Source of the DNA: Spirobacillus cienkowskii
GTDB taxonomy: Bacteria > Bdellovibrionota_B > Oligoflexia > Silvanigrellales > Silvanigrellaceae
DNA: 64,000 bases
Direction: 5' to 3'
NCBI RefSeq assembly: GCF_037081835.1
Contig: NZ_CP146516.1
Coordinates: 124,001 to 188,000, forward strand
A program made the translations under genes and the position numbers. Shown one piece after another: positions 53,562-63,439 of the stretch. Numbering within the stretch: the first letter of the stretch is position 1; each line of letters starts with the position of its first letter. The notes under the pieces are model-generated. The model did not search any database. It was not told where the DNA came from and was given only the letters and a program-made list of their open reading frames with translations.

Positions 53562-55984
53562 GCAACATAAATGGTTTTTTTAATAGGTTTGCCTTCGAGT
53601 AAAGAACGCACATTAGCATTTTGCATTGCAGTTGCAACAGCTTCTTCTTGAGAAGCGTTAACGGCTAAACAAATTTCTCCTCTGTGTTTGCCATTTACCT
53701 GCACACCAATTTTGATTTCGTTATCTTGAGTAAGCTCAGGATTAAAGCTAGGCCACTCACTTGTGGATACAAAAGGATAATCCTTGCTTTCTGGAGATAT
53801 TTTTTCTTCAACAATGCATTTGTACCAAAGTTCTTCTGCAAGGTGAGGTGCAAAGGGTGATAAAATTTTTAAAAACTGACCCAGTACTTCTTTATTTTTA
53901 CATTGTGTTTCTGCAATTGAGTTTAAAAATATCATCATCTGTGCAACCGAAGTATTGAAACTTAGGTTTTCTATGTCTTCTGTTACTTTTTTAATAGTTT
54001 TATGAAGAATTTTTAAATCTTGTTGTGAAGCAGGTTCGTTATTAAGTTGACTCTTGCCATCATCAGAAAGAAAGAAACGCGTAATTCTGCTTAAAAAGCG
54101 ATGCACTCCTGCAAGATTGCTGTCATCCCATTCTTTGGTTTGGGTTAAAGGCCCCATAAACATTTCGTAAACACGCAATGCATCGGCTCCATATTGTTCT
54201 ACAACATCGTCAGGGTTAATTCCGTTGCCTTTAGATTTAGACATTTTTGCGCCATCTTTGCAAATCATGCCTTGGTGTACAAGTTTTTGAAATGGTTCAT
54301 CAACTGGACATATGCCTGCATCATATAAAACTTTTGTCCAAAAGCGCGCATATAATAAGTGACCAACGGCGTGTTCTTGTCCGCCAATGTAAAGATCTAC
54401 TGGCATCCAGTATTTGAGTTTTTCATAATCTGCAATGCAGTTTGAGTTAAACGGATCAATAAAACGTAAAAAATACCAACTGCTCGCCGCTGAACCGGGC
54501 ATGGTATTTGTTTCGACAAATTCTATTTCGCCCTGCGCATTTTTTCTTTGCACCCAACTTGTAATTGCTGCGAGTGGGCTTTGGCCATCTCCTGTCGGTT
54601 CGTAGCTTGTAACTTCTGGCAGGGTTAAAGGTAACTCATGCTCCTCTAGACTTCTCACTACATTTCCAGAAGAATCTTTTAAAATAGGAATTGGCTCGCC
54701 CCAATATCTTTGACGACTAAAAACCCAATCTCTAAGTTTATATGTGGTATTTTTTTCACCAAGATTATTTTGAGCAAGATATTCTATCATTTTTTCTTTG
54801 CCTTGCTCAACGTCAAGACCGTTTAAAAATTGCGAATTTATAATTGTGCCATCATCAGTATATGCTTGATTATTGATATCAATATTCCTGTTAGGCGAAG
54901 AGATAACTTGAATGATATTTAAATTAAATTTTTTAGCAAATTCATGGTCTCTTTGATCATGCGCAGGAACAGCCATAATTGCGCCTGTTCCATAGCCTGT
55001 TAAAACATAGTCGCTAATCCAAATTTGTATAGGATTTCCTGTTAAAGGATGCACTGCAAAAGCACCAGTAAAAATACCTGATTTTTCTTTATTCAGCTCT
55101 GTGCGATCGAGGTCGCTTTTTTGCGAAGTAACTTTTTGATAATCTTTTACTGCTGAAAGTTGCTCTGCGCTAGTGATTTTAAGAACAAGTGGATGCTCTG
55201 GCGCTAAAACCAAATAGGTTGCGCCAAACAATGTGTCTGGGCGGGTTGTAAAGACTTCAATTTTTTCTTCATTAAAATGTTGAACGGCAAATTTAATTTT
55301 TGCACCCGTCGATTTTTTGATCCAATTGCGCTGAATTTCTTTGGTGGACTCAGGCCAATCAAGTTTATGTAAATCATCGAGCAAACGATCTGCGTATGAT
55401 GTGATTTTTAGCATCCATTGTTTCATGGGGACGCGATAAACAGGATGCCCCCCTCTTTCGCTTTTGCCTTCAACAACTTCTTCGTTGGCAAGCACAGTTT
55501 TAAGCGCTGGGCACCAATTTACAAAGACTTCTGCCTCGTACGCCAAACCTTTTTTATAAAGCAAAGAAAATATCCATTGAGTCCAATGATAATATTTTGG
55601 ATCACAGGTGGCAATTTCTCTTTCCCAATCGTAAGAAAAACCAAGGCTTTGTAATTGTTTTTTAAAGTTTTCAATTGAGTTGTAAGTTACCTTTGATGGG
55701 TGTTCACCAGTATCAATTGCATGTTGTTCTGCGGGAAGTCCAAACGCATCCCAGCCCATAGGGTGGAGAACGTTGTAGCCTTTCATGCGGTAAAAACGAG
55801 CAACGATGTCTGTGGCTGTATAACCCATAGGGTGTCCAACATGAAGCCCCGATGAACTTGGGTAAGGAAACATGTCTAAAGCATAGTATTTAGGTTTAGA
55901 GGAGTGATCGATAGTTTTAAATAGGCTGCTGTTTTTCCAGCATTTTTGCCAATGTGGTTCAATTTGCTTGTGCTGATAAGACAT
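53534..55984 (-). CDS. leuS: leucyl-tRNA synthetase
   Basis: An 816-residue class I synthetase. 'PSSSGLHVGHPMGYTATD' carries the HIGH motif (about residues 42-52), 'WSFSLLY'-type connective regions follow, the CP1 editing domain is present ('TTRPDTLFGATYLVLAPEHPL' region, residues about 220-420), and 'KMSKSKGN' (about 581) closes the active site. The anticodon and C-terminal domains are present ('INGKHRGEI'-like 'QVNGKHRGEI'). It charges tRNA-Leu and edits mischarged residues. The start is ATG 55984 with GAGGAAAT directly upstream; a TTG four codons earlier overlaps that SD. The upstream 307 bases (55985-56291) contain no gene. Confidence 0.96.
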   Translation of the reverse strand: MSYQHKQIEPHWQKCWKNSSLFKTIDHSSKPKYYALDMFPYPSSSGLHVGHPMGYTATDIVARFYRMKGYNVLHPMGWDAFGLPAEQHAIDTGEHPSKVTYNSIENFKKQLQSLGFSYDWEREIATCDPKYYHWTQWIFSLLYKKGLAYEAEVFVNWCPALKTVLANEEVVEGKSERGGHPVYRVPMKQWMLKITSYADRLLDDLHKLDWPESTKEIQRNWIKKSTGAKIKFAVQHFNEEKIEVFTTRPDTLFGATYLVLAPEHPLVLKITSAEQLSAVKDYQKVTSQKSDLDRTELNKEKSGIFTGAFAVHPLTGNPIQIWISDYVLTGYGTGAIMAVPAHDQRDHEFAKKFNLNIIQVISSPNRNIDINNQAYTDDGTIINSQFLNGLDVEQGKEKMIEYLAQNNLGEKNTTYKLRDWVFSRQRYWGEPIPILKDSSGNVVRSLEEHELPLTLPEVTSYEPTGDGQSPLAAITSWVQRKNAQGEIEFVETNTMPGSAASSWYFLRFIDPFNSNCIADYEKLKYWMPVDLYIGGQEHAVGHLLYARFWTKVLYDAGICPVDEPFQKLVHQGMICKDGAKMSKSKGNGINPDDVVEQYGADALRVYEMFMGPLTQTKEWDDSNLAGVHRFLSRITRFFLSDDGKSQLNNEPASQQDLKILHKTIKKVTEDIENLSFNTSVAQMMIFLNSIAETQCKNKEVLGQFLKILSPFAPHLAEELWYKCIVEEKISPESKDYPFVSTSEWPSFNPELTQDNEIKIGVQVNGKHRGEICLAVNASQEEAVATAMQNANVRSLLEGKPIKKTIYVANRILNFVI

Positions 55985-56182
55985 GGATTTCCTCAAAAAA
56001 TGGAAGTTAAGATTATCCCAAATTTTTAGAATTATGGAATAATTTATTCTGAGTTGTTTGTAACAAAGTTCATCACGTTGAGAAAGTCTATTTTGTTTGA
56101 AAAAGAATTTTTAAGTGATTTAAATTAAATATTTATAGTGATTAAAGTAGGTTGAAATAAGGTTTTGCTAAATAATAAACCT

Positions 56183-56203
56183 CATTGTCACATATTTGTC
56201 ACA
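56183..56203. repeat. direct repeat TTGTCACA upstream of the DUF1003 gene
   Basis: Two copies of TTGTCACA separated by three bases (TTGTCACA TAT TTGTCACA) about 90 bases before the DUF1003 start, followed by an A/T-rich region and a third TTGTC at 56219. It could be a regulator-binding site, but no factor can be named. Confidence 0.35.
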
Positions 56204-56291
56204 AAATATTTACAAATTCTTGTCGAAGGTGTACGGTGTAAGATGCTCTTTCAAACGCCTGTAGTATTTCAGTCAATCTCCAAGGATTTTT

Positions 56292-56846
56292 ATGAGACTC
56301 ACAAAAGAAAAAATAGATTCATTTCGAAAAATTAGAGATAAATCTGGATCTCGTTTTTATGAATTTTCCACTTCGTGGTGGGGTCTTTGTTTTTTTATTT
56401 CATTAATTGGAGGTTGTGTTCTGTGGAATGCATTTATGCCACTTAACGCTCTAGTGTTTGATCCCTACCCTTTTAATGGATTGAGAACTGTGTTGGCATT
56501 GTTAGGAGCCATTCAAGCCCCTATTTTGCTTTTATATAGCAGAAAATCTACAGAATATAGAAAAAGTATTCTTGAACAAGACTTTGAATTGGAAAAGAAA
56601 ATTTATAAAAAAATTGAAAATCTAGAAAAACAATTAAAAGAAAATAATGATGTGTATTTGCAAGAACTAAAAAAAATTAGCAAATTTACTAGAAGCCTAA
56701 AACACAAAAGAAAAACACATAAAGAAAGTATTAAAAATGTGTTGCCAACGGTAGAAAGTAATAAAGAATTTTTAACAACAAATACAAAAAATAGAGAGCA
56801 ACTTAATTTAAGACAAAATGAAAATAACGAAAATATAACTGCTTAA
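56292..56846 (+). CDS. DUF1003 membrane protein
   Basis: A 184-residue protein with two membrane helices (about residues 28-48 and 66-86) joined by 'FDPYPFNGLRTVLALLGAIQAPILLLYSR', which matches the conserved core of DUF1003 (FDPyPf.lLn..ls..aaiqapii..sq.R). The C-terminal half is a Lys/Glu-rich coiled coil, longer than the family minimum. Function of DUF1003 is unknown. The gene stands alone, with its own promoter region upstream and a convergent EI24 gene downstream. Confidence 0.85.
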   Translation: MRLTKEKIDSFRKIRDKSGSRFYEFSTSWWGLCFFISLIGGCVLWNAFMPLNALVFDPYPFNGLRTVLALLGAIQAPILLLYSRKSTEYRKSILEQDFELEKKIYKKIENLEKQLKENNDVYLQELKKISKFTRSLKHKRKTHKESIKNVLPTVESNKEFLTTNTKNREQLNLRQNENNENITA

Positions 56847-56861
56847 GCTGTTTTGTTGTTT

Positions 56862-57590
56862 TTACTCAACTGGGTTTGACGAAGTCGAAATATTTGCAAC
56901 AATAATTGCGCCTGCTGCAGCCATCGAAAAAGAAAAGACTGTACCTATTATTGGAATATAGCTCCAGATGCCAAGACCAACACAAGTCCAAAAATTATTG
57001 ATTCCAAAAGATATTCTTTTTTTAAGAGGTAAGTTTAAAAGAAGAAGCGTTCTATCAATGTGGTTCCAGCCGAGATACCATGCTCCTGCTAAAATCACAA
57101 TTGGGGCAAAAATATGCACAAAAAAAGTAATAATAAAAATACAAAAAACTATAATTGCCTTAGTTATTTCTGAAAGTATACTATCAATAAAATCCATAAG
57201 AGTTTGTTTTGGTATTTTTTTTAAGGCTGTTTTTTCAAAGCAATTTTGTGCTATAATATCGTATATTGGACTCGCAACAGCATTCACAAAGCTTGTGCCA
57301 AAGATACTATAAAAAATGATTCCTAAAAACCACATGACAATTTCAATTAAGAAAGGTTGAAACATTGGTGCTAAAAAAGTTCCATCCCATTTTACGGCAA
57401 GAGAGTTAAATAAGGGGACGAGCCATTTTCCGATAACGATATTTCGTAGGATCCAAAAATAAATAATCATGTTTACAAAGTGGGGCGTAACGCCTAAAAT
57501 CAACATAGCTTTATTACGCCGGAAAAATTTGAGAGAATGCAGTGGGGATTTGAACCCTAAAATTATTTGATGCAACGGTGAGTTTAACAT
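56862..57590 (-). CDS. EI24/CysZ-like integral membrane protein
   Basis: A 242-residue protein with about four long hydrophobic segments and the N-terminal 'GFKSPLHSLKFFRRNKAMLILGVTPHFVN', similar to the opening of EI24-domain proteins (CysZ-like: g......l..l..p.Lw...liP...n). A 'ASPIYDIIA' segment after the second helix pair corresponds to the family's 'apf.d.ia.' motif. CysZ members carry sulfate; others are uncharacterised, so substrate is not assigned. I chose the ATG at 57590 with AGAGG 5 bases before; a TTG 15 bases upstream is an alternative. It is divergent from ftsK with a gap of about 48 bases. Confidence 0.8.
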   Translation of the reverse strand: MLNSPLHQIILGFKSPLHSLKFFRRNKAMLILGVTPHFVNMIIYFWILRNIVIGKWLVPLFNSLAVKWDGTFLAPMFQPFLIEIVMWFLGIIFYSIFGTSFVNAVASPIYDIIAQNCFEKTALKKIPKQTLMDFIDSILSEITKAIIVFCIFIITFFVHIFAPIVILAGAWYLGWNHIDRTLLLLNLPLKKRISFGINNFWTCVGLGIWSYIPIIGTVFSFSMAAAGAIIVANISTSSNPVE

Positions 57591-57638
57591 GTTACCTCTT
57601 TCCAAACCATAGATGTAAGTGACTTATGGAGACTTTTA

Positions 57639-59990
57639 ATGGCATCATCCACAGAATTACAAAATAAAGCACCTTTAAGTGACACATTTCAAAAAAATGA
57701 GCCAGATGATTTAGAGTATGTTAAAGAATATGTTCATGTAATACTTCTAGCAATAGTGTTTTGTGTTTTTGTGTCGGTGATTACATATAATCCAGCAGAT
57801 CCAAGCTCATTTAATATTAGTTCTGTAGCATCTCAAAATCACGCTCAAGTAACTAATACTTTTGGTTTATTTGGAGCGTCTGTTGCGGATTGGGGTTTTC
57901 AAATTTTTGGTTTAGGTTCAATTGTTTTTACAATGGTGTTTATTATTCAATTATTAAATACATTTAAAAGACCAAAACAAAAAAGTCGCTTCGCACTTCG
58001 TCTTTTTGGGTATCCTCAGTTGATTATTTGTTATTTAGGTTTGCTTTCACTTGTTACCACAGAGTTTCATTTTAGAGGCATTTACATATATACAGGCGGT
58101 GTGATTGGTCATTCAATTGCCCAGTTTTTTGTTTCTTTTGTGGGAAAGACAGGGGCATTTATCTCACTTTCTTTTGGGATGATTGCAAGTTTAACGCTTG
58201 CTTTAGGAATAAGACCAATTACTTCTGGCGCATATTTATTATCATTAATACCTTTTAAATTTGCTAAAAAAATGGCAGGCGCAATTTCTGATCAAGGCAT
58301 AGAAAAGGAAATAGCACAGCACAATGCAGAGAGTGCATTAAAAAAAACTCACGATCTGACATCACATAAAATTAGCCAAAAAAAAGATCAAAATATATTT
58401 GAAGAATCAGAAAATTTTGTTGCAAGTATCTTGGGCGAAAAAAAAATTTTAAATTTAAATAATAATATAAATCAAACTGAATCTTATGTTAGCCAAACAG
58501 ATTTTGATAAACTCCTGTCTTGTTTAGAGTATCACAAAAATTTAAATTCTAAGAAAAACATGGAATTAGAACAACTAAAACTTAAAGAGGAAGCTAAATT
58601 AATAGAAGAAAAATTTGCAACTTTTGGCGTTAAAGGATTTGTAACAAGAAGTTTAAATGGCCCGGTTATCAATTTGCATGAATTTGAACCGGCATCAGGG
58701 GTAAAAGTAAATAAAGTTCTTTCCTTACAAGATGATCTTTCGCTCGCGCTCAAGGCGCAAAGTGTTTTGATTGGGCTCCAACCTGGTAAAAGTTCTTTAG
58801 GCATTGAGCTTCCTGCGCACAATCGAGAAACAGTCTCGTTACGAGAAATTATGGAATCAGAAGTTTTTTTAGGTAAAAACATGTCTTTACCTGTTGCATT
58901 AGGAAAAAATATAGAAGGATCTCCGCTCATTTCTGATTTGGCGGCAATGCCTCATTTGCTTGTTGCTGGTGCGACAGGAGCGGGTAAGAGTGTTTGTATT
59001 AATGCAATGTTGATAAGTTTAATGGTCAGTAAAACGCCAAGGCAGCTTCGTTTATTGCTTGTTGACCCTAAAATGCTTGAATTATCGGTATACGATGGAA
59101 TAGGCCACCTTCTCATGCCTGTTGTCACCGAGCCAGATAAGGCGGCAGGAGCATTAAAATGGGCGATTGAGGAAATGGAACGCAGATATCGATTGATGAA
59201 AAATTACCAGGTGAGAAATATTATGGCGTTTAATAATGCCATTTTAAATGGTGAATTTCAGCAAACTGATCAGAACTTACAAAAGGTCGATATTTTACCA
59301 CATATTGTTGTTGTTGTAGACGAATTGAGCGATCTGATGATGACTTCACCAAAAGATGTAGAAGATAGTATTCAACGGCTTGCACAAAAAGCGAGAGCGG
59401 CTGGGATTCATCTTATTCTTGCAACCCAACGCCCAAGTGTTGATGTTTTAACTGGAGTGATTAAAGCAAATTTGCCTTGTCGCTTAAGTTTTCAGGTTGC
59501 TTCTCGCCATGATAGCCGTACTGTCATAGAAACCATAGGAGCTGAACGACTTTTAGGTAAAGGTGACATGTTATTTTTACAGCCTGGAGTTAATAAAGTG
59601 ATCCGTGCGCAATGCGCTTTTGTGACAGACAAAGAAATTGCAGCAACAGTAAAAGAGCTAAAAACCCTTTATCCTCAAACGTATGAAACTCATATAATTC
59701 AAGAAATTGAACGAGCATCTTTGGATCTTAGACAAAAAAATGACAAATCTACTGAAAGTATTACACTTTCATTATCTAATGATAATGAGACGATCGATGA
59801 AAACACACTTTATGATAGAGCTGTAGAGTTTGCTAAAGAAATTGGAAACGTGAGCACATCAAGTATTCAGAGAGAGTTCCGAATAGGTTACAATAGAGCC
59901 GCTCGTCTTATGGATAGAATGATTTTGGAAGGAATTGTTGGGCAGGCAGAATCTTCTGGTAAACCGAGACCTGTTTTAAAACGATTTTAA
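57639..59990 (+). CDS. ftsK: DNA translocase FtsK/SpoIIIE
   Basis: A 783-residue translocase: four N-terminal membrane helices (about residues 30-205), a short linker with charged coiled coil (about 210-330), then the motor. Walker A is 'GATGAGKSV' (about 445), Walker B 'HIVVVVDELSDLM', and the C-terminal gamma winged-helix is 'STSSIQREFRIGYNRAARLMDRM' (about 735-775), which recognises oriented polar sequences in characterised members. It pumps chromosome DNA through the division septum. The linker is short, as in SpoIIIE-type proteins. The SD GGAG precedes the ATG. It is followed 28 bases later by the RodZ-like gene. Confidence 0.96.
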   Translation: MASSTELQNKAPLSDTFQKNEPDDLEYVKEYVHVILLAIVFCVFVSVITYNPADPSSFNISSVASQNHAQVTNTFGLFGASVADWGFQIFGLGSIVFTMVFIIQLLNTFKRPKQKSRFALRLFGYPQLIICYLGLLSLVTTEFHFRGIYIYTGGVIGHSIAQFFVSFVGKTGAFISLSFGMIASLTLALGIRPITSGAYLLSLIPFKFAKKMAGAISDQGIEKEIAQHNAESALKKTHDLTSHKISQKKDQNIFEESENFVASILGEKKILNLNNNINQTESYVSQTDFDKLLSCLEYHKNLNSKKNMELEQLKLKEEAKLIEEKFATFGVKGFVTRSLNGPVINLHEFEPASGVKVNKVLSLQDDLSLALKAQSVLIGLQPGKSSLGIELPAHNRETVSLREIMESEVFLGKNMSLPVALGKNIEGSPLISDLAAMPHLLVAGATGAGKSVCINAMLISLMVSKTPRQLRLLLVDPKMLELSVYDGIGHLLMPVVTEPDKAAGALKWAIEEMERRYRLMKNYQVRNIMAFNNAILNGEFQQTDQNLQKVDILPHIVVVVDELSDLMMTSPKDVEDSIQRLAQKARAAGIHLILATQRPSVDVLTGVIKANLPCRLSFQVASRHDSRTVIETIGAERLLGKGDMLFLQPGVNKVIRAQCAFVTDKEIAATVKELKTLYPQTYETHIIQEIERASLDLRQKNDKSTESITLSLSNDNETIDENTLYDRAVEFAKEIGNVSTSSIQREFRIGYNRAARLMDRMILEGIVGQAESSGKPRPVLKRF

Positions 59991-60018
59991 GGTTCTTCAA
60001 CAAAAGGATCCGTTTATT

Positions 60019-61404
60019 ATGAAATTGACCCAAGAAGCATACCAGAACGATAAAAATGCACTTGGCGTTACTTATGAAACGGCCGCTCTCGTTGGTAGCC
60101 GTTTGCGTCACGCTCGTGAACTCAAAAAATTATCACCCTCTCAGGTCTCTGCTCGTGTTAAAATTAGAGATCGTTATATTGATGCAATTGAAATTGGAGA
60201 TTGGGATGTTTTGCCACCTGGCTTAAATGGGCGTGGCTTAATTCGGTTGTATGCGAGGGAACTTGGAGTTTCTATTCCTGAGTTTGAAGCGTTTCATCAT
60301 TTGCAAACAATAATGGTTGAAAAACAATCAGAAAGTTTAATGGAAGCGTCATCAAAAAAATCTAAATATCACCCAGCAGCAGAAGAGTCTGCAGAAGTGA
60401 TTCGTTCTATTTCTAGAAAAGAATATCAAAAAAATGCTCAATCTGAACACCCAGAGTATCATTCATCCACAAGCGATGAACCAAGTTTTGCTCAGGCTCG
60501 TAATACAAAAATTTACTCAAAACCCCTATATTCACAAAATAACGTGACAAACGCATCAAGTCCTATTGTAACTCCAAATATTTATGAAGTATTGGGCTTA
60601 GAAGTTGAAGAAAAAGCTACTGCTACTAAGTTAAATGTAGAAGCTAAAACTAAAGAAACAGTTGCGGCAAAAAGAACATTACCCACTGCAGAGCCAATTA
60701 AAAAATTTACTTATCCACAGGAATCAATAGAAGATGTTGAAAAAAATGTTGTAAATAAAACAGAAATTATAGAGCCAAAGATTCAATTTAAAAAAGATTT
60801 AAATGTGAGTTTAAATAAAAATAATCATTCTGAAGTTATGAGAGAAAAGAAAAAACTTAAAATTGACTTGAACCCACTTCAAATTATTGGAGTCATGGGA
60901 TTCATGATGATTTTTATTTTTGTAAGTTTATTTTTATTTTCAAGAAATTCTGGTCAAATTAAAGTTACTAATTTGACCGCTAAACAGATAGAAACAAATA
61001 TTGGAGAGTCAGAATCTCTGACAAATTCACAAATTAGCGAATACAATTCAAAAGATAAAAAATCTGCAGGAAGCACTGAAAAATTAAAAGACACTGCTTC
61101 TCAAACAAAAACAACAACACTATCTCCCTCTCAAAAACTCTCAAATACTTTAGAGGTAGAAAGAATCGCGAAATTAAATATTTCTTCTAAAGTTACAATT
61201 ACGGTTGAGGCTGATGGCAAGCAGGTTTACTCAGGCACTCGGGATTCTGGAGTATTAGATGTTCCTTTTAAAGATAAAGCAGAAATCGTAATTTCTGATG
61301 CTTCGAAGGTTAGTTTAGTTTATGAAGGCATTAATCATGGGTCTTTGGGGTATCCTGGTAGAAAAAGAAAAATAATCCTTAATGCTAAGCCATATGTTGA
61401 TTAA
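60019..61404 (+). CDS. RodZ-like HTH membrane protein
   Basis: A 461-residue protein with an N-terminal HTH_25-type helix-turn-helix (about residues 26-90: 'GSRLRHARELKKLSPSQVSARVKIRDRYIDAIEIGDW', 'RGLIRLYARELGV'), a long disordered linker, one membrane helix (about 287-310) and an extracytoplasmic C-terminal beta domain (about 385-461) like DUF4115. This is the RodZ architecture: RodZ links MreB to the wall-elongation complex. The gene follows ftsK closely, so the two probably share transcripts. It ends at a terminator hairpin that also contains the ligA SD. The name RodZ is not assigned because the middle region is not conserved. Confidence 0.87.
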   Translation: MKLTQEAYQNDKNALGVTYETAALVGSRLRHARELKKLSPSQVSARVKIRDRYIDAIEIGDWDVLPPGLNGRGLIRLYARELGVSIPEFEAFHHLQTIMVEKQSESLMEASSKKSKYHPAAEESAEVIRSISRKEYQKNAQSEHPEYHSSTSDEPSFAQARNTKIYSKPLYSQNNVTNASSPIVTPNIYEVLGLEVEEKATATKLNVEAKTKETVAAKRTLPTAEPIKKFTYPQESIEDVEKNVVNKTEIIEPKIQFKKDLNVSLNKNNHSEVMREKKKLKIDLNPLQIIGVMGFMMIFIFVSLFLFSRNSGQIKVTNLTAKQIETNIGESESLTNSQISEYNSKDKKSAGSTEKLKDTASQTKTTTLSPSQKLSNTLEVERIAKLNISSKVTITVEADGKQVYSGTRDSGVLDVPFKDKAEIVISDASKVSLVYEGINHGSLGYPGRKRKIILNAKPYVD

Positions 61405-61436
61405 CTCACTTGCAGAATTATAAATGACCTTGTTAT

Positions 61437-61467
61437 AACCTCCTCTAAGCCTAAAGGAGGTTTTTTT
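61437..61467 (+). terminator. intrinsic terminator whose 3' arm contains the ligA SD
   Basis: Arms AACCTCCT (61437-61444) and AGGAGGTT (61455-61462) form an 8-bp stem with a 10-base loop, directly followed by a run of seven T. It lies 33 bases after the RodZ-like stop. The AGGAGG in the 3' arm is 8 bases before the ligA ATG, so termination and ligA initiation use the same bases. Confidence 0.85.
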
Positions 61468-61468
61468 A

Positions 61469-63439
61469 ATGTCTCTAAGTACCGAAAATAAAAATAAAAT
61501 AGAGCATATTGCTTCTGAGCTTTTATACCACAAAAAACTTTATTATTCAGGTAAAAGTGTGATTAGCGATGCTGTTTACGATGCCTTAGAAAACGATTTG
61601 CGAATGCTTTCACCTAACCATCCGGTTTTATCGTTGGTTGGCTATAAATTTGAACATACGGGAAAAAAAATTTCTAGAAAAACTGCAATGTTATCTTTAG
61701 CAAAAACTTATAGCATTGAAGAGCTATACGAATTTTTGGGTAAAAATAGTTGTGTGGTTATGGATAAAATTGATGGCATGGCTTTATCTGTTGAATACAA
61801 TTCAAACGGTAGTTTTTTAAGGGCTTCAACTCGAGGAAACGGTATACTTGGAGAAGATGTGTCTGAGCATGTCTATCACATCAAAAATATACCAAAAAAA
61901 TTAAACATTGATGCAGCATTTGATAAATTTAAATTTGAAATTCGAGGAGAAGTTTATTTTCCATTAAACGAATTTAAAAACTTTGCAGAACGGTTTGATA
62001 GTTTTAGAAATGCTGTTCCTGGAACTTTAGGTCGAAAAGAAGTTGACGAAGCAGTAGATGTTTTGAGAGTGCTAAATTTTTGTGTTTACGATTTTTTAAT
62101 TTATGACAATGATGGTGAATTGGTTAAAGCAAGTGATTTAAAAAAAATATTAAATATTAGTCCTATTTATTTAGAAAAAATGTACTTGTTAAAAAAACTT
62201 GGATTTACAGATAATTTTGATCATATGCAAGAATTCTTGTTACCAAAAGATAGCACTGAATTAGGAATATATATTGATAATTGGTATTTAAAGCAAAGAA
62301 ATTATTCTATTGATGGACTTGTTTTTAGAATTAATGATGAAGTGATTTGGGAAAATTTAGGCAATACATCTCATCATCCTAGAGGTAGTCTGGCGTTTAA
62401 AAAAGCAGGAGAAACAGCAGAAACTGAAATTTTAGATATCGAAGAAAATGTTGGAAGAAGTGGTAAAATTACTTTTCGAGCAAAATTAAAAACAGTGGAT
62501 CTATCTGGAGCTAAAATTTCTTATGCAACATTGCATAATGCAGAGTTTATTGAGCATGGAAAGTATTCAGTTGGTGCAAAAGTCGAAATTATTAGAAGTG
62601 GAGAAGTGATTCCAGCAATTGTAAGACTTATTGAGCCATCAGATAAGCCATTTCAGCTGCCAACAAAATGTAAGTGTGGTTTTCCTTTAACAAGGCAAGG
62701 TCCTGATTTGATGTGTTTAGAAAAAAGATCTTGTAATTTTAAAGATCAAGAAAGCCTTGTTTATTTTGTGTCTTCTTTAGATATAACAGGTGTTTCTGAT
62801 AAAATTGTTTTAAAAATTAGAGAAGCAGGCTTGGTGCAAGAGCCAGCAGATTTTTTTAAATTAACTGTTGAAGATTTATTACAAATTGAGGGTTTTGCAA
62901 AAAAATCATCAGATAACGTCATTGCTGCGATAAAAAATTCTAAAAATATACCACTAGCAAAATTTTTAACTTCCTTAGGTTTAAAGCGAGGAGGTGCAGT
63001 TAAATGTCAAGAAGTTGCTCGTAAATGTGGAAGTTTAGAAAAGGTGTTACAAATTTCATTAGAAGAACTTGTGCAAGAAAAAGGCTGGGCACAAAAGTCT
63101 GCAGAAGATTTTATTCAATCATTGCATGATAAAAAAAATATTATTAAAAATCTTTTAAAATTTGTTACTGTATTAGATGATGACAGCAGTTTAAAAATTA
63201 AATCCCAGAATCAGCATCCTTATTTTGGAAAAAATATTTGTATAACCGGAAGTTTATCAAGACCTCGTGATGAGTACAAAAAAATTCTTGATAATGTTGG
63301 AGCTAAACTTGTTACTTCGGTAAGTTCAAAAACAGATTTTTTGGTTTGTAATGAAGTCTCTTCTTCGTCAAAATATAAAGATGCATTAAAATATAATGTT
63401 ACAATAATCAATGAAAATGAATTTGCAGAAAAGTTATGA
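61469..63439 (+). CDS. ligA: NAD-dependent DNA ligase
   Basis: A 656-residue LigA: Ia/adenylation domain with nucleophile Lys in KxDG ('VMDKIDGMAL', about residue 98), 'RASTRGNGILGEDV', 'FEIRGEVYFP' and 'GSLAFKK'; OB fold ('GRSGKITFRAKL'); Cys4 zinc finger ('CKCGFPL...MCLEKRSC'); helix-hairpin-helix repeats; and C-terminal BRCT (about 585-656, 'ICITGSLSRPRDEYKK'). It seals nicks in replication and repair using NAD+. The ATG is 8 bases after AGGAGG, which is also the 3' arm of a terminator. It overlaps the convergent ComEC-like gene by 6 bases. Confidence 0.96.
   Translation: MSLSTENKNKIEHIASELLYHKKLYYSGKSVISDAVYDALENDLRMLSPNHPVLSLVGYKFEHTGKKISRKTAMLSLAKTYSIEELYEFLGKNSCVVMDKIDGMALSVEYNSNGSFLRASTRGNGILGEDVSEHVYHIKNIPKKLNIDAAFDKFKFEIRGEVYFPLNEFKNFAERFDSFRNAVPGTLGRKEVDEAVDVLRVLNFCVYDFLIYDNDGELVKASDLKKILNISPIYLEKMYLLKKLGFTDNFDHMQEFLLPKDSTELGIYIDNWYLKQRNYSIDGLVFRINDEVIWENLGNTSHHPRGSLAFKKAGETAETEILDIEENVGRSGKITFRAKLKTVDLSGAKISYATLHNAEFIEHGKYSVGAKVEIIRSGEVIPAIVRLIEPSDKPFQLPTKCKCGFPLTRQGPDLMCLEKRSCNFKDQESLVYFVSSLDITGVSDKIVLKIREAGLVQEPADFFKLTVEDLLQIEGFAKKSSDNVIAAIKNSKNIPLAKFLTSLGLKRGGAVKCQEVARKCGSLEKVLQISLEELVQEKGWAQKSAEDFIQSLHDKKNIIKNLLKFVTVLDDDSSLKIKSQNQHPYFGKNICITGSLSRPRDEYKKILDNVGAKLVTSVSSKTDFLVCNEVSSSSKYKDALKYNVTIINENEFAEKL

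Noticed and set aside
58532-58930. 132-codon minus-strand frame within ftsK.
   Set aside because: Shadow of the conserved translocase coding sequence, without SD or recognisable product.
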